A stretch of DNA of 64,000 nucleotides from Symsagittifera roscoffensis (Eukaryota; Xenacoelomorpha; Acoela; Convolutidae), in the NCBI RefSeq assembly GCF_963678635.1, contig NC_087062.1, positions 96,959,705-97,023,704 on the forward strand, in the 5' to 3' direction. Under the pieces are notes generated by a model that did no database searches, was not told the origin of the DNA, and saw only the letters and a list, made by a program, of their open reading frames with translations. A program made the position numbers and the translations under genes. This document shows, one piece after another, positions 43,594 to 56,255 of this stretch; position 1 is the stretch's first letter; each line of letters begins with the position of its first letter.

Positions 43594-44017
43594 TCAAGAT
43601 CAATGTCCTCATCGTGTGTCGCCGTCTGCCAGTGAGCCCCCGGAATGTTGAGTGTTGCTCAAGATACAGTGCCAGCGTTCTTTTACAGAAGTTTGCAGCA
43701 GATTTAAATTTATCTACACCCCAAAATTCACAACCATGCAAAATTGTCACTTTATCACTTAACAGCAATCAAAATCTGCATACATCTGCACCCTAAATTT
43801 CCGCTTTGCAAGCTAATAATTAAAAAAAATTTCGTCTCAACCAATCAGAAAATTGTCATGCAGCATTTTGATTCATATAATAGATATAGCATATTAATAA
43901 CAATACTGTGGTTCATTAAAATTACTTTTCCGTGACCTCAGATATTTTCCGAGTCCACACTCAAGCCCATTTTTCCTTCCCTCTCAAGACTGAAGAAACC
44001 GACATTGGGCTTCCTGC
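43594..44017 (-). other. 3' untranslated region of element C
   Basis: No gene. It aligns with 62943-63344 of element D, sharing segments such as CTTTATCACTTAACAGCAAT with few changes. I see no similarity to the A/B 3' region except the polypurine tract. Confidence 0.65.
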
Positions 44018-44985
44018 TCACTTCGTGCTCCTCGCCCTTGAGGTGCTAGGCCCTGATGCATTCGACACTGTGATCTGCCTCAGCAGCGCTTCCCCATTGT
44101 CGGAGCTGATCAAGATCTCTTCCCAAGCCTTTAGTTGTTCGTAGGAATGCATCCACTCACTCTGCTCTTGCAATCTCTTCTCCTGGTTCGGCAAACTCTT
44201 CACTTTAGATTCCCTGTTCAGGCAAAAAGGTTTACGTAGGCTCAAGCTCACGTTCTTCGCTAAGTCCTCTTTCAATATTGACTCCCTCGCATTGGTTTTA
44301 TCTCTAGACACCCTACAACTCATTTCCGCTAGTTGTGATTGCATTACGATAGGTCAGCAAGGGTCTTTTGAAGGCTTCCAGCACTACCTCAGCCAGAAAC
44401 TGTCGATATTCTTTCTGATGATTCTCCATGTGATCCTTCATCACCGCGTATAACCAAAACGTCAATGTCGCTCAAAACCATGGGACGAATTTTAAGCGGC
44501 TCTACACTTGTCTGATCTCCATTGGAATAGCGAATTTTTTGCACGCAGTCTCAAAGAATTCAAGCCTCCTGCTGTTATCAATAGTGTGCATCGATTCCGC
44601 TGTCGGTGCCTTCGACTCCCAATTTTTCGTCACGTTTTCTTCCATCCATCGCAACGCCAGCATTGAACTCACTACCAGGAGGGTCACCTTCTGCTGATGA
44701 TCGGGTAATCGAATTGACCTAACTTCCTCTACGTCCCATATCAAGCAGAGGTTTGAGTGCTCCGGATACCAAACGGTTTCACACAAGTTGGCCATGACTG
44801 ATCCTACTAGGGACGTCGCGTTCACTGGCAGGCTATAGGCTTCACTCACGGGATACCCCATTTCCGCCTCAAGACCAATCTTCCACCCCATGATGTGCTT
44901 CTGGGTTATTTGCAACGCTCCAGGCCATGACTCCACGCTCAACGAGATTCGAAATTTCAAGTAAGAGGATCTCATCAAGCACAAT
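44018..44985 (-). pseudogene. Remnant of the long cargo ORF (element C)
   Basis: Minus-strand pieces 44502-44984 and 44018-44344 match the C-terminal 450 residues of the long ORF in A, with conserved spots PGALQ.TQK, YPE.SNLCLIWD, MLALRWMEEN, FETACK.FAIPMEI and FCLNRES. The first two-thirds of the ORF is absent: the sequence jumps from the second SGNH-like domain straight into this part, and a further deletion removes the segment between SLVGS and WYPE. This is a large internal deletion. Confidence 0.75.
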
Positions 44986-47945
44986 GAGAATATCCGCCAA
45001 TTCGTAGAACCTTCTTAAGAAGTCTCAAGTTTGTCGGCTCCAGCCCGCGATTGGGGGCTGCCATCAGTACCCGCCAAGCGTTCCCTTCCGCTATCAGGAT
45101 CAGCATTGCATACACAAACTGCAAAGCAGGCGGCATACTCGCGTAGCCCGGGTACGTCGTAAATGCCACTTTTATCCTGGGTCCGAATCAAGAAACCACA
45201 GATTTCTGCACCGCAATCATCGTTGCGAACAATGTCTGGATCGCTTCGCAGATCTTCTTGGGCGTTGGTGCCTCGCCTCTCAGGTGCTCCAGAAGCCCTG
45301 CCGCATGCAAGTGGTCGTTCATTCCTGCAAATAGCAGCAATTTCGGCTCGCAAGGCATCTTCGACTTGATCGCCACCACCAGGAACAGCATCTGATTCAA
45401 CTCTGCACCGGGAAGCAAATACACTAAGGTTTCTGACCAAAATAGTTATGGAAACGTCCCCTCGAAATCCGAGCCCGCCACGATGATTACCTTTGCAGCT
45501 CCGGGGTCCGATTGATCATAAACAGCCAACTTCTTGGCCAACTGTGAGCTTCCGCAGGGTTTACCATATCTCGGATCATCGGCTAGCTTTGAGCCCTCGT
45601 ATGCGGCATCTGGGAGCCCCATGTCTTTCGGCTCGAGCAGCTTCTCCAACACTCTCAACTGTGCGGGAGTTGCCACCCTGATTCGGGCTATGCTTGTTCG
45701 ATGTTTGGGAGGTTCCACTATTAGTCCTGGACTCCCCAACTGCTAGAGTGGCCTATAGTTGATTGGTCCCATTATCGACTTCAGCGGGATCCTAGTCAAG
45801 TCTGCTGTCTCCCTTGTCCTCGCTTTTGAGGAATGCGCCTCGTAGGCCTTCAAACAATCCACACAGTGGTGTCGACTCAAGTCCTCGCGTGACACGTTCT
45901 TGATTCCCAGGACCTCTGCCAATTTCTGATGCATTCCAAATCCTCCAGATCCAAATATTTTACCCTCTCTGGATATCGTGTTTTGCTCACCTCTGCCGGT
46001 CTCTCCACCCTCCTGTTGTCCACCACCACCACCGAAGACACCACCGAACTTTGGGGCGTGGACGACTCCGCCTCTTCGGATTCCATCGGTGTGGATCCCG
46101 GTTGTCTCGTCCGGCTGCTCCTTGAGCTGTCTCTCGAATCGACTCTCGCTCCTAGACGCCAAAATAGGGGTCTAGGGGCAGAGAAAGGCGGTATCGGGGG
46201 TGGACCAAGGTAAACTGGGCCATTTCCAGCAGGTCCGACTCTAGCAAGTTTATGTGCCTCTGGAAGACAACATTCAGCCACTCTGTGCCCCTGGGCCTAT
46301 CAAAGTGGATGCCATCCGAGGACGCATCGACCGGAAGGAAGCGTTCCATCAGGTCGGCCACATCTAGTAATCTCACGGAGAGCACGCTTCTTTGTTGAAT
46401 CTGTCTGATTACTTGGTTAATATTGCGCACCTTCTCATTCATTTCTCTCGCCTGATGGTCAACCTTGATGTTGCACGGAATAGTACAGATGATGAGTATA
46501 GCGGGATCTAGATAAATTCTCAGTTCCTCAAGAGTGCAACTCATTTTCTTATGCAGCCTCATCGCCTTCCTTGGCTCTCCCCTGGAACATCATTGGTCCC
46601 CATCATCAAAGTGACCGTGTACATCTTCACCATTTCCAACATCTCCAGAGACGCCAGCATCTGCGGCGTCGCAGCTCCAGAAAAACTCAAGACTCCAACC
46701 TGCCAGTGTGACTGGATTCGCGTCAGTGCCCGTATCAGGCTGTCCCCTATGATCAGGTGAACCGCACCCTCCGATATTCTTGGCTGAGTGAAGTACTCAG
46801 CCCAGGCCGCGTCATGGAAGCAACCCCTCTTTGCCCGTTGTGCTGTCGTCCAGTCCATTCGGTTGTGCCTGTGATATGCGCCATCTGTATTCTTCTTATA
46901 GCTCGCGATTATCACACTCCTGACTGGATGGTCCCTCCAGATAGGAGGTCGCTCTTCTCGCATCGAATCGTCACGGGTTCTCGACTGTAACCTATCATGT
47001 AGCTTCTTGAGACGTTATGAACTCGAGCGGATTTGGCTACTGCTTGGGGTTGAACTAGGAGTATATCCAGGGAGCGTGACCTCCATCAATGGCCGTATTG
47101 GTTGTGTATCTAGACTGTGCACGGATGGCACCGGCTCGGGTAGTGTCCACACTTCTAGTCCCTCATTCATGTGCTCCTGGGCTGCTCGGTCTAAATTGAA
47201 TCGACCACTGGGCCGAGGAATCTCATCCACCTCCATTCGCGACTGTGGCGGCTGGTTCCGTCGTCCTCGTCCTCTCTTCTTTCTGCCTCGCAAACTCTCG
47301 TTGTCTTCTCTGAATCTTCTCCATCTCCGACTTCAGCTGCTCACAATTCGCCTCCTTCTCGCGGATCTTCTACTCCTGCTGGTATTCCGCCCTGATCATG
47401 TTGAGATCACGCCTCGCCTGATCTCTCTCGAAGATCGCTTGTTTTTTTTTTCAGGTTTGCCTGGTCCCTCTCGAGCTTCGCACCAAGATTCACCCTTTTG
47501 AAGCTACTGAGGTCCGGGTACGCTTCTTCTGTCTGCTGAGACCGTATCAAAGACAATGGCCTGCTCGTGGATTGGGCTGCCAATCCCGCTGGCGGTCTGG
47601 TGGGGAGCGGGAAATCTCCCGCGCCATATTCCGTGTTATTGGTCAAGCCGGGATTTCTTGCCAAGCCGATTCCCTCACGCTTCCATCCACGTTCCAAGAT
47701 AACCATCTGGCCTGCTCTTGATTGGATATCCCCTCCGAAGTGTAGCCAACCATCAAGACGGCTTCTGTCGCTAATTCCGTACATTCACCCTGCGTCTCTA
47801 ATTGTAGGATTGCTTTCAACATCACCGCCAACTTCTCATCGACTGGGTTATAGTCAAGGTCCCTCAAACGTTTGTATAATTTGTCGAGCTTAAGTCTCTT
47901 GAGCGCAGCAGGCATAAACTTCCAGAAGCGATCCGTCATAGTCAC
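44975..47945 (-). pseudogene. Double-SGNH cargo ORF (element C)
   Basis: Minus-strand pieces in order: 47643-47945 (N-terminus, similar to A/B in VMLKAILQLETQGECTELAT and EAVLMVGY), a polar region with E/K-rich coiled coil (47407-47293), the canonical SGNH domain 46963-46152 with LIIGDSLIRAL, SFSGAATPQM, MMGTNDVPG and SDGIHFD, then the second SGNH-like domain 45740-44975 with LLFAGMNDHLH and MAAPNR. Overall similarity to A/B is low, yet the Ser, Gly, Asn, Asp and His motifs of the first domain are all kept. This points to selection for enzyme activity in the family. Many frameshifts break this copy. Confidence 0.8.
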
Positions 47946-48261
47946 TATCTTCAGATGATCTCACGCGTCAGCGAACTTGAGAAATACCTTACCAGTTAAA
48001 CTTGAGAAATACCTTTTCCCCACTTGATGCTTGAGAAGTGTTTCTCTTCGATGCTGCTGATAGTGAACTTGCTCAAGATCTTCTTTCTCTTTTTCAAATG
48101 AGTGTGGCTAGGTCGTCAACTCAATTTTGCAAATCAATCTGAAAATGAAACCCAGTTTTTAGACCGAGATGTTCTGTGCCTAACCTAAGCCCCCCATTAT
48201 TGTGTTTAAAACATTATCCCACCAATTGCTTGCTAAAATTTTTCAATTAGTGATTTTAAGA

Positions 48262-48420
48262 ACCTGCAGATACAATTCACTAGGGTTCAATTTGCCCCTG
48301 TTTGGATCATAGACCGGCATCGAGACCTCCATTATCCCTCTTTCGACCATGAAGTCCCTCAGCCTCGTTAGTGCCAACATCACTGTTCGGGGTCTATCGT
48401 GTTTCTTTCATTGACCCTTG
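48262..48420 (-). pseudogene. Macro-domain remnant (element C)
   Basis: The minus strand reads RTVMLALTRLRDFMVERG, then MEVSMPVYDPNRGKLNPSEL. It matches the end of the macro domain of B (LSLTRLRDFLVEMDVKELSL, PVYDPNRGRLHPRELY). It sits between integrase and the SGNH ORF, as in B. Only the last part is readable. Confidence 0.75.
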
Positions 48421-48533
48421 TTATCAAAAAGCGCAGGTATTTGTCCGGAACTTGTGAAACTGAGGGGAAAGCGCAGCCATTCCTCCCAACCCCGGCCTCT
48501 GCCTAAATAGAAATTCAACGTTCTGATATTCTC

Positions 48534-50870
48534 TCAGATTTTTCGTCCCTTCGGAGGTATGATATTCTGGAAGACCCAGAGATTTTGTCCCACTGCATAT
48601 GGTTTCGCTTGAATTATCTTCTCATCGTACTTCTTCCGCGGCCTCATTTGTGCTTGCGCCGTGTTCCTCCTGCAGAGCTCGTTTAGTTCCTGTTGTCTCT
48701 TGACTGCTTCTTTCACATAAGCTTGTGGCGACAACTTTTTTCTTCGTATTCTGCGTAAAAGATTGTTAGGGGCATCGCCCTTTCCCTGCCTGTCAACATC
48801 ATGAAGGGACTGATTCCTGTTGTCGAGTGTTGCGTGCCGTTTTACGCCCCTACCACTTGCGGCAGATACTTATCCCAGTCTGTCATATATCTCGAGCAAC
48901 ACAACCTGAGCATGTTCACCGGCGTTCTGCTTTGTCTCTCAACTAGTCCGTTAGTCTGAGGATGGTAAGTGGTTGAGTGTGCTTGAGCAATGTGCGATCT
49001 CCTCATCAACTCTTTTGTTAAGTCCCCAATGAGGCTTTCCCGTTGTACGACTCGAATGTCATCGGACAACCATATCGTGATATCTAATGTGCTATCAAAT
49101 GGTCACAAGTCTGCTCCGCTGAGGCCGTTTGACATGGAACCGCTTCTGCCAACTTCATGAAGTTGTCTATTATGACCAGTATTTGATTATATACCGAGTC
49201 TGTCATGCAGATCTTCTAATGGTCTATCTGCATGACTTCGTAATCTCCGAGCTCTCTACGGACTTGAGCGAGAACTTCATTTTTCTTGGATCTTTCACTT
49301 GTAACATGCCAGGCTCTCTCGCAAGTCTTTCTTAACCCTGACCACTGAACCTTAAACCTGTGTAGTATTCTTTGTTGTACTATGTCTATCCCCTGATGTC
49401 CCATTTGGTCGTGCGATCTGAATAACACTTATGTCTGGTACAACTGTGGTAATATGATGAGGTTGCGCTTATGTAGTATCTTTTCCTCATCTGTTCTTCT
49501 ACAGGCTACCACACCATCAGCTGTGTGATAGAGTAAATCTTTTCTCTCCTTGTAGAACTGGCTCAAGATTTTGTAACTGTCTTCCTCCAGATCACTTTTC
49601 TCTTTGACTCCTGTCTGAACCCATTTGGAGAGGCTGCTCGTTATCTTGTCATTCTTCTGAGCTCGTATCAGATCTGACAGACTGTATCTTGCCTTGACGT
49701 GTTTCTTCAATGCCATTATTTGACCATTCATTTCTCCGGGACTGTAGATGTCCTCCTTCAGTTTGACGCAGACTATCCTTCTCAAGACCTTCTTGTCATC
49801 ATCAGGCACCAGGTTTGTTCTGAATTTTGAATTGCACGATAGCTCCCTGAACGGTTTCCTTGATACTGCAATTTTCTCAAGTTCTTCACCTCCGCACAGC
49901 TCTTGCGGATCCAAATTATGCGTTCCTGAGGAAGGGTCAGTTTGTAGTTCCCTGTGGCGGTGCCTCATTTTCTCTTCTGCCAATATCATGCATACACTAT
50001 CCTGATCATTGCTGCTCTTCTCTGAGTCTTCATCCCATTCATCAGACTCCCCGGACAAGTTCTCCTCTTCAGCATCTTCTTCTGATGAGGCCCTATCCCC
50101 GGTTTCTTGACCCAATCCAAGGTGTTCGGCCGCCTCGTTAAATGTCAGTTTCTTCTTTCGAACCATGGTCCGCCTTAGTATCTCTTCCGGGATATTCTCT
50201 ACTAGTGACTGCACGACATCCTTGCCATCGAGTTGCTCTCCTTCCAACGGGTCCTCGCCATACGCTGCCTCATCTCGTCTCAGTATTGAGACTTCTGGTT
50301 TGTCTTTATCGTTGGTCCGGACAACGAGTCTATCGTCTGCTAGATTCTCAAGTAATCCCCTCAAGTCCTCACCTATCTTCGCACTTCCCGCTTCTACTTG
50401 TTTGAGATCGTAACCTTTCGCCTTTAGTGTTTTTCTCATTATTTTTGACTTGAGCATTACTTCCATTGGCATCGCTCTGCTTTTCTTAATGATTGTTCTC
50501 TCCGGACGCTCCTCTGGCATTTCGAGATGATCCTCCATTGGTTTACTTAACTTGTCGAGATACCTCGTGAGTGGAAGGCTGTCGTACGTTTCTTTGTCCA
50601 TAAAAGAAAAACCATCTTTGATTTCAGGCATGTCCACCTCCCTTTGCTCCTGACTTTCGTAGAATTCCGTTTTCTTACTCAAGCTATCGGTATTTTGATG
50701 TTTGTCCCTTGTTCTGAGTTCAATGATCATATTGTAGCCATACAAGCAAACTATCCATCTCTCAGTGTAGCTCTGATCCTTTTGAGTACGTTTTCATGCA
50801 GCTGAGTGCTCTGTTGTCGAGTATATTGCGCGTTAATTGTCCCAAACTGACATTATTTATACCTCCATAA
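48534..50870 (-). pseudogene. pol: Pol remnant: RNase H end, linker, integrase (element C)
   Basis: Minus-strand pieces: RNase H end (DNRALSCMKTYSK near 50810, then YNMIIELRTRDKHQNTDSLS), a long acidic linker to 49429 including the conserved LSGES unit with polypurine-like DNA at 50046-50056, then the integrase zinc site HDQMGHQGID, the segment HSTTYHPQTNGLVERQ and the C-terminal WVFQNIIPPKG. Similarity to B is clear but diverged. RT and everything upstream is missing; the element is cut near 50880. Confidence 0.85.
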
Positions 50871-50934
50871 CCTAACAAGAAGTGATCACAGGTGAAATAT
50901 TTTTCCAAATTTAAGCTCAGGACATCAATAGTTT

Positions 50935-52837
50935 TTGAATTATTTACAAAAATGGCTAGATAAAAAGTCGAAATTCGTCGGAAAAAAAAACACTCGAGCA
51001 GATATATTCTGTTACTTTCGTTACGAAAGCCCGAAAAAAGATGGAGAGGTAGTGAGAAGGGGTATAGATGAGAAGTGGTGGCCTTCGGTAATATTCTATA
51101 TGAACCGGCAAGCAAGGTGTAGTGTCAATAACCTGATAAGCCGACACAAGACAAAGCTTGAAAAACTTCCGGAAAGACAGGATAGACCATTAAAAAACTT
51201 GGATGAAAGTGCAGTTAGAATTTTAGATGAAGTGGTGTTGCCGCTTTGGGTGTGGTAAGTCCTAAGTTTTGGACCAAAACAACCGGTACGAGACAAATTC
51301 CTTGAAATTCACTTCCTTGCTGACATTGATAATTCTTTGTCTGAACTGAAGTTTAAAAAGAATACCCGGAGAAAAATTATGTGAGATTGAAGCAGCTGCA
51401 AAGAGATCTGCTTAGAATGTGAAACAGACCCCCTCTGACAAAGGTGTTGAAAAAGCCAGAAAGTATTTAAAGGGAAACGGTCTTCTGGCAGTGCCGCTTG
51501 ATAAGGGGTGGGTTTTTGTGTAATGAAAAAGGAGACGTATGGGAAAAAAATGAAAGACTTATTACAGGCAGAACAATTTAGTGAGAGGAAGAATCTGACA
51601 AACAGCGTGATTATGAAAATTGAAAAAGACATAAACAAAGAAGTACTTGCTATGAAAAAGAAGGACGAGATAAGCGAAGCGATGTATAATAGGTTGAGAT
51701 CAACGTGAGCGCAGCCGGCTAGGCTGTATGGATTAGCAAAAGTACACAAACAAGGTACACAACTTCGTCTCGTCCTTTCTTTATCTGGTAGCTCATATGA
51801 CAACCTAAATATTACTTTGATGAAATTGAGGGGGCAAACATAGAAACGAACACTCAAATGGCCAGGGAGATCTTAGAGAAAACTGAGTTGGACTCTGAAG
51901 AGAGTATAGTCTCCCTTGATGTAAAGAGTTTGTACACTAATGTCCCGCTCAAGGAAGCGGTTGAAATAGCCCTGAGGAGATTATATGAGCAAGTCAACGC
52001 TCCGGAAACATATCGCAAGACTATGAAAAAACTACTGAATTTGGCAGTGAGTAAGGTACACTTTAAATGCAATGGTTTGTGGTATGTACGAAAAGACGGC
52101 TTAGCAATGGGCGCCTCCCTTGCAGTAATATTGGCTAATTTGTGGCTCAAAGAATACGAACCGGCATTACAGAAAGAAGTATCAAAATTTGTACCACTTA
52201 GGGTGCTGTAACATATTGGAATCCGAATAGGCAGACATCGCTGAAACAGTATGGTATTGCATGAATTGCAAAAAACAACAGGAAGCAGATCGGACTAAGA
52301 TATCTGGACGACATAGTTAGAACGGTCGAGGGCAATCCTGGGGTAGTTCTCGAGGCTGCCAATAAGTTGCATCCAAAGTTGCAGTTCACCATAGAATAAC
52401 TCAATAGTAACGGTACTTTGGCCTTTTTGGACTTAAATATCAACGTGGATTCAGCAAAAAAGGTCACATGTGGTTGGTACCAAAAACCCACTGATACCGA
52501 CACCATTCTTAATTTTAGAGGCTGCGCACCTTTGCACTACAAAAGAAACGTTATTGAAGGGACGGTTCATAGGGTTTTCAGAAGTACCTCAACATGGGAA
52601 TATTTTGACCAAGCATTGGAAAAAAATCGGAAACAATGGATTGAAAATCAATATCCAAAAAATTGGTCTGATAGGGTAGTGTTTGAAACTCTTAACAAGA
52701 TCAATGAGGGAAAGAAAAATTTGGAGGTGAAGGCATCAGAAACGAGAAATGATAAATGGTTGAAATACTCACCATCACTTCTTGCAATGCAATATCGAGG
52801 CAATCCATCTCAACTGTTAGCTGCAAAATTTGGCTAA
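50935..52837 (+). pseudogene. Penelope-type reverse transcriptase
   Basis: The N-terminal region carries SRHKTKLEKLPERQDRPLKN, then KFLEIHFLADID and LLAVPLDKG. A stretch near 51710 reads AQPARLYGLAKVHKQGT, the Penelope RT signature. SLDVKSLYTNVPL follows at about 51911, the catalytic RYLDDIV at 52296-52316 and LAFLDLNI at 52417. Stops and frame changes occur near 51255, 51710, 52210 and 52400. The RT copies element RNA, probably primed at a nicked target. Confidence 0.85.
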
Positions 52838-52914
52838 TATACGGGACAGAAACAATTTTTACAACAAGAAAAATGAAAAAATGCTAGCTATCCCTCGAAA
52901 CTTCCTTTGCTCGT

Positions 52915-53242
52915 GAACTGAGATCCAAAGTGGTGTACAAGCTTACATGTAGTGGATGTAACTCCACCTGTGTCGGTTAGACAGTCCGACATTTAGCCAC
53001 GAGGGTCGATGAACACCGCCAAAAGGGGACTCCCCAGTAGGACAACACTTGTTAGAATGTAATAAGGAGGTAGGTGGTACTGCTGAGCTGAAGTCAGAGA
53101 TTAAAGACCAAACAGCCAATACTCATAATCTACTGACACTAGAGGCTTTGCTTATTTGGAGGGAGAGGCCGAAGATCAACACACGGCCCAAGATCAACAC
53201 AGGCGATGAATTCAGGAGCCGGGAGTTAACACTAAAATTATA
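52915..53242 (+). pseudogene. GIY-YIG endonuclease of the Penelope-like element
   Basis: Across frames one reads KLTCSGCNSTCVG, then TVRHLATRVDEHRQ and finally LEALLIWRERPKINT. These are the cysteine-containing start, the R/H catalytic region and the C-terminal glutamate region (EALLI) of the GIY-YIG domain in Penelope elements. The piece 53049-53243 is open; upstream parts contain stops. Confidence 0.72.
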
Positions 53243-53499
53243 GTCTATGTATAACATGGCTAAAATTTAAAAAACTGACATGTCACAATCAAAAATTTTC
53301 CCAAATCGAAATTTTATAACCAGAAAGAACAAAAACTAAAAAATCCCAAAAACTTACAGTAAAATGTTGTTCATGACTACGTAATTATATTATGTAATTA
53401 CAGTTGTTCATATTTGATTGGTTAAAAAATTTTCGAGCCTTTTTAGACTTGTTTCTTATTTTTCAGATCTTTGATCGTTTTGTAAATATTGTAAAAAAT

Positions 53500-55198
53500 A
53501 AGTATGAACTCTCTTTCTTTCCAACTCAACAAGCAAGTATTGGTGCGACAAAATGTGTATATTTTGATCAAAAACCAGCTATTAAGTACAACCAATGCTA
53601 AGGATGTGAACATTGGCAGGGAGGGAGATTGGCAAAGAAAAAAGAGGGTTCGAACCTGGGCAGGGTTGGATGTTTTTAGAATTTTTTGTATACTAGTTAA
53701 AATGCGTTCGCTCGATGAATTGAGGCTTGTTAGTTAGTAATTTTTTCGTTTCAAATTGACTGGTACTGCTAATCGGTCATAATTAGCCAGCTTCATTTAG
53801 TAATTATGTAGACTCATATTTGATGTGCGTCACTTAAGAAATTTTGTAGACTCAAAGTTTTACTCATTTTTTCCCAGTAGCGTTATTGGTCTTATTTTGA
53901 TTGTGTGTGCAACATGCAGCTTCGCCTCTGTGTTATACACCCTTTTCTAGTACTCAAGTGTGTGATCTGCTTAACTCTTCTTATCGCTTGCGATAGCAAG
54001 GGTATTGCAACCGCGTACTAGACTTCCTTCCCGCAAACAATTTTGTCCACAGATTCATTAGACTCCTGGTGGTACCTGCCTTGATTCATAATGAATTCAA
54101 ATATTGTTCACTCAGCAATGCTTGTGTATAGTATGTGCTCTCTTTTTTTTCCAACTCAACCAGCAAATATTGTTGTGACAAAATGTGTCCAATTTGATCA
54201 AAATTCAGCTATTAAGTACAACCAATGCTAAAGATGTGAACATTGGTAGGGAACGAGATCGGCAAAGATATAAGGGGGTTCGAACCTGGGCAGGGTTGGA
54301 TGTTTTTAGAATTTTTTGTATACTAGTTAAAATGCGTCCGCTCGATAAATTGAGGGATGCTAGTTGGTAATTTTTTCGTTTCAAATTGACTGGTACTGCA
54401 AATGTGTCATAATTAGCCAGCTTCATTTAGCAATTATGTAGACTCATATTTGATGTGCGTCACTTAAAAAATTTTGTAGACTCAAAGTTTTACTCATTAT
54501 TTTTTTCCCCGTAGCTTTATTTGTCATATTTTGATTGTGTGTGCAACGTGCAGCTTCGCCTCTGTGTTATACACCCTTTTCTAGTACTCGAGTGGGTGAT
54601 CTGCTTAACTCTTCTTATCCCTTGCGATAGCAAGGGTATTGCAACCGCGTACTAGACTTTTTTCCCGTAAACAATTTTGTCCACACATTCATTAGACTCC
54701 TGGTGGTACATACCTTGATTCATAATGGATTCAAATGTTGTTTACTCAGCAAAGCTTGTGTTATAGTATGAGCTCATTTTTTCTCCAACTCAACTAGCAA
54801 ATTTTGTTGCGACAAAATGTGTCATTTTGATCAAAATTCAACTATTAAGTACAACCAATGCTAAGGATGTGAACATTGGTAGGGAAGGAGATCGGCAAAG
54901 AAATAAGAGGGTTCGAACCTGGGCAGGGTTGGATGTTTTTAGAATTGTTTGTATACTAGTTAAAATGCGTCCGCTCGATAATTTGAGGCATGTTAGTTGG
55001 TAATTTTGTCGTTTCAAATTGACTGGTACTGCTAATGTGTCATAATTAGCCAGCTTCATTTAGCAATTATGTGGACTCATATTTGGTGTGCGTCACCTAA
55101 GAAATTTTGTAGACTCAAAGTTTTACTCATAAATTTTTTCCCAGTAGCGTTATTGGTCATATTTTGATTGTGTGTGCAACGTGCAGCTTCGCCTCTGT
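53500..55198. repeat. Tandem repeat, about 632-bp unit, 2.7 copies
   Basis: The landmark ccaactcaac occurs at 53521 and 54151, and its variant at 54785, giving periods of 630 and 634. The third unit stops at cttcgcctctgtg (55198). Units differ by scattered substitutions. Each holds GGGTTCGAACCTGGGC, which resembles a tRNA-type B box. No long ORF; the short ORFs in each unit (60-77 codons) are not conserved in frame. Confidence 0.9.
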
Positions 55199-55884
55199 GA
55201 GGAAAATTGTTAATTTAAGTTGTGAACAATAACAGTCAGCTAAATATTTCTTGGTTGGTTTATTTTAGAATGCTGGGGACATTCCTGTAGTGCAGTAAGA
55301 GCTGAAAATAGAAGAAGACAGAAGTTCTTTTTATACAGTTGTCGTGGGTTCTCTCCAAGATTCAGTTGTGTGGTCACATATCTAAAACCATTCGACAATT
55401 CTTATCTCATTGATAACAAGAAAAAACTACCCGTTAAACTGTCTGTGTTTTCAACTTATTGTGCATAATGTTAAAAGAGACTTCGATATTTTGAACTAAA
55501 ATGGCGCTCAACCATATTTTTAATCCATTGATTTCTTTTGATTTACTTTTGTTATTCTTGTGAAGTTGTACGGGGTTCTTTTTAAGCGCGGCAACCAAAT
55601 TGAAACCTATTTTTCAAATTGTTATATGGTCGAAGAAAGATCGACTGTTCATAGTGTCAATGATCCAATGCTTTTGAAACAAGCAAAGAAATCATGGTAT
55701 CGCAGAAATCAAATTTCGCGCTCGATTTATTTTGATTATTTAGCATAGGAAATTTCACCATGATCCGATGACAACCTGATTTCGATCCTTATACAAAAGT
55801 CTAACAGCAAAAAATAAATGTGAGATGAATACTTTTTATTTGGAATGCCATCCCGAGTCGAGATTTTTCACCTAATTTGAAGCA
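55199..55884. other. AT-rich DNA without a supported gene
   Basis: No gene, repeat or RNA motif recognised. A 62-codon ORF at 55560-55748 shows no family signature. Confidence 0.4.
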
Positions 55885-56255
55885 AGGTTTGAGCGGTTTG
55901 AGCGGTTTTTTTAGACAATTACGCTCAAAATCTTGTTTCAAAATGAGCTGTTTGAGCGGTTTTTGAACGGTTTATCTAAAAAAACCGCTCAAAAACCGCG
56001 CAAGATTTGAACGGTTTTGAGCGGTTTATCTAAAAAAACCGCTCAAAAATCGCGCAAGATTTGAGCGGTTTTTGAGCGGTTTATCTAGAAAAACCGCTCA
56101 AAAACCGTTCAAAAATCACCGCAAGAAATGAGCGGTTTTTAAGCAAGATTTGAGGGGTTTGAGTGGTTTTTCCAAAAAAAACGCCCAAACCGCTCAAACC
56201 GCACAAATCTTGCTGGAAAACCGCTCAAATCTTGAGCGGTTTTTGAGCGGGATCT
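55885..56255. repeat. Array of inverted GAGCGGTTTTT / AAAAACCGCTC units
   Basis: Direct and inverted copies of TTTGAGCGGTTTTT alternate through about 370 bases, with TTTATCTAAAAAAACCGCTC segments repeated. Neighbouring units are complementary, so either strand could form several long hairpins. No coding potential. Confidence 0.85.

Larger units (their letters stand above)
42151..50880 (-). mobile_element. Element C: diverged sister of A/B, 5'-truncated, minus strand
   Basis: Read on the minus strand: RNase H end and integrase (50870 to 48534), macro-domain remnant (about 48400 to 48262), double-SGNH ORF (47945 to 44975), long-ORF remnant (44985 to 44018), 3' untranslated region, polypurine tract, LTR. 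The order is the same as in B, but the sequence is strongly diverged. The 5' LTR, gag, protease and most of RT are missing. The left end lies in the copia RNase H. Confidence 0.85.
50930..53245 (+). mobile_element. Penelope-like element
   Basis: A Penelope-type RT and a GIY-YIG endonuclease lie on the plus strand, both broken. The left border with element C (about 50880-50930) and the right border near 53245 are approximate, and no terminal repeats were recognised. Confidence 0.82.

Noticed and set aside
54260-54300. tRNA gene in the tandem repeat
   Set aside because: Only a B-box-like GTTCGAACC is present; acceptor, D and anticodon stems do not form.
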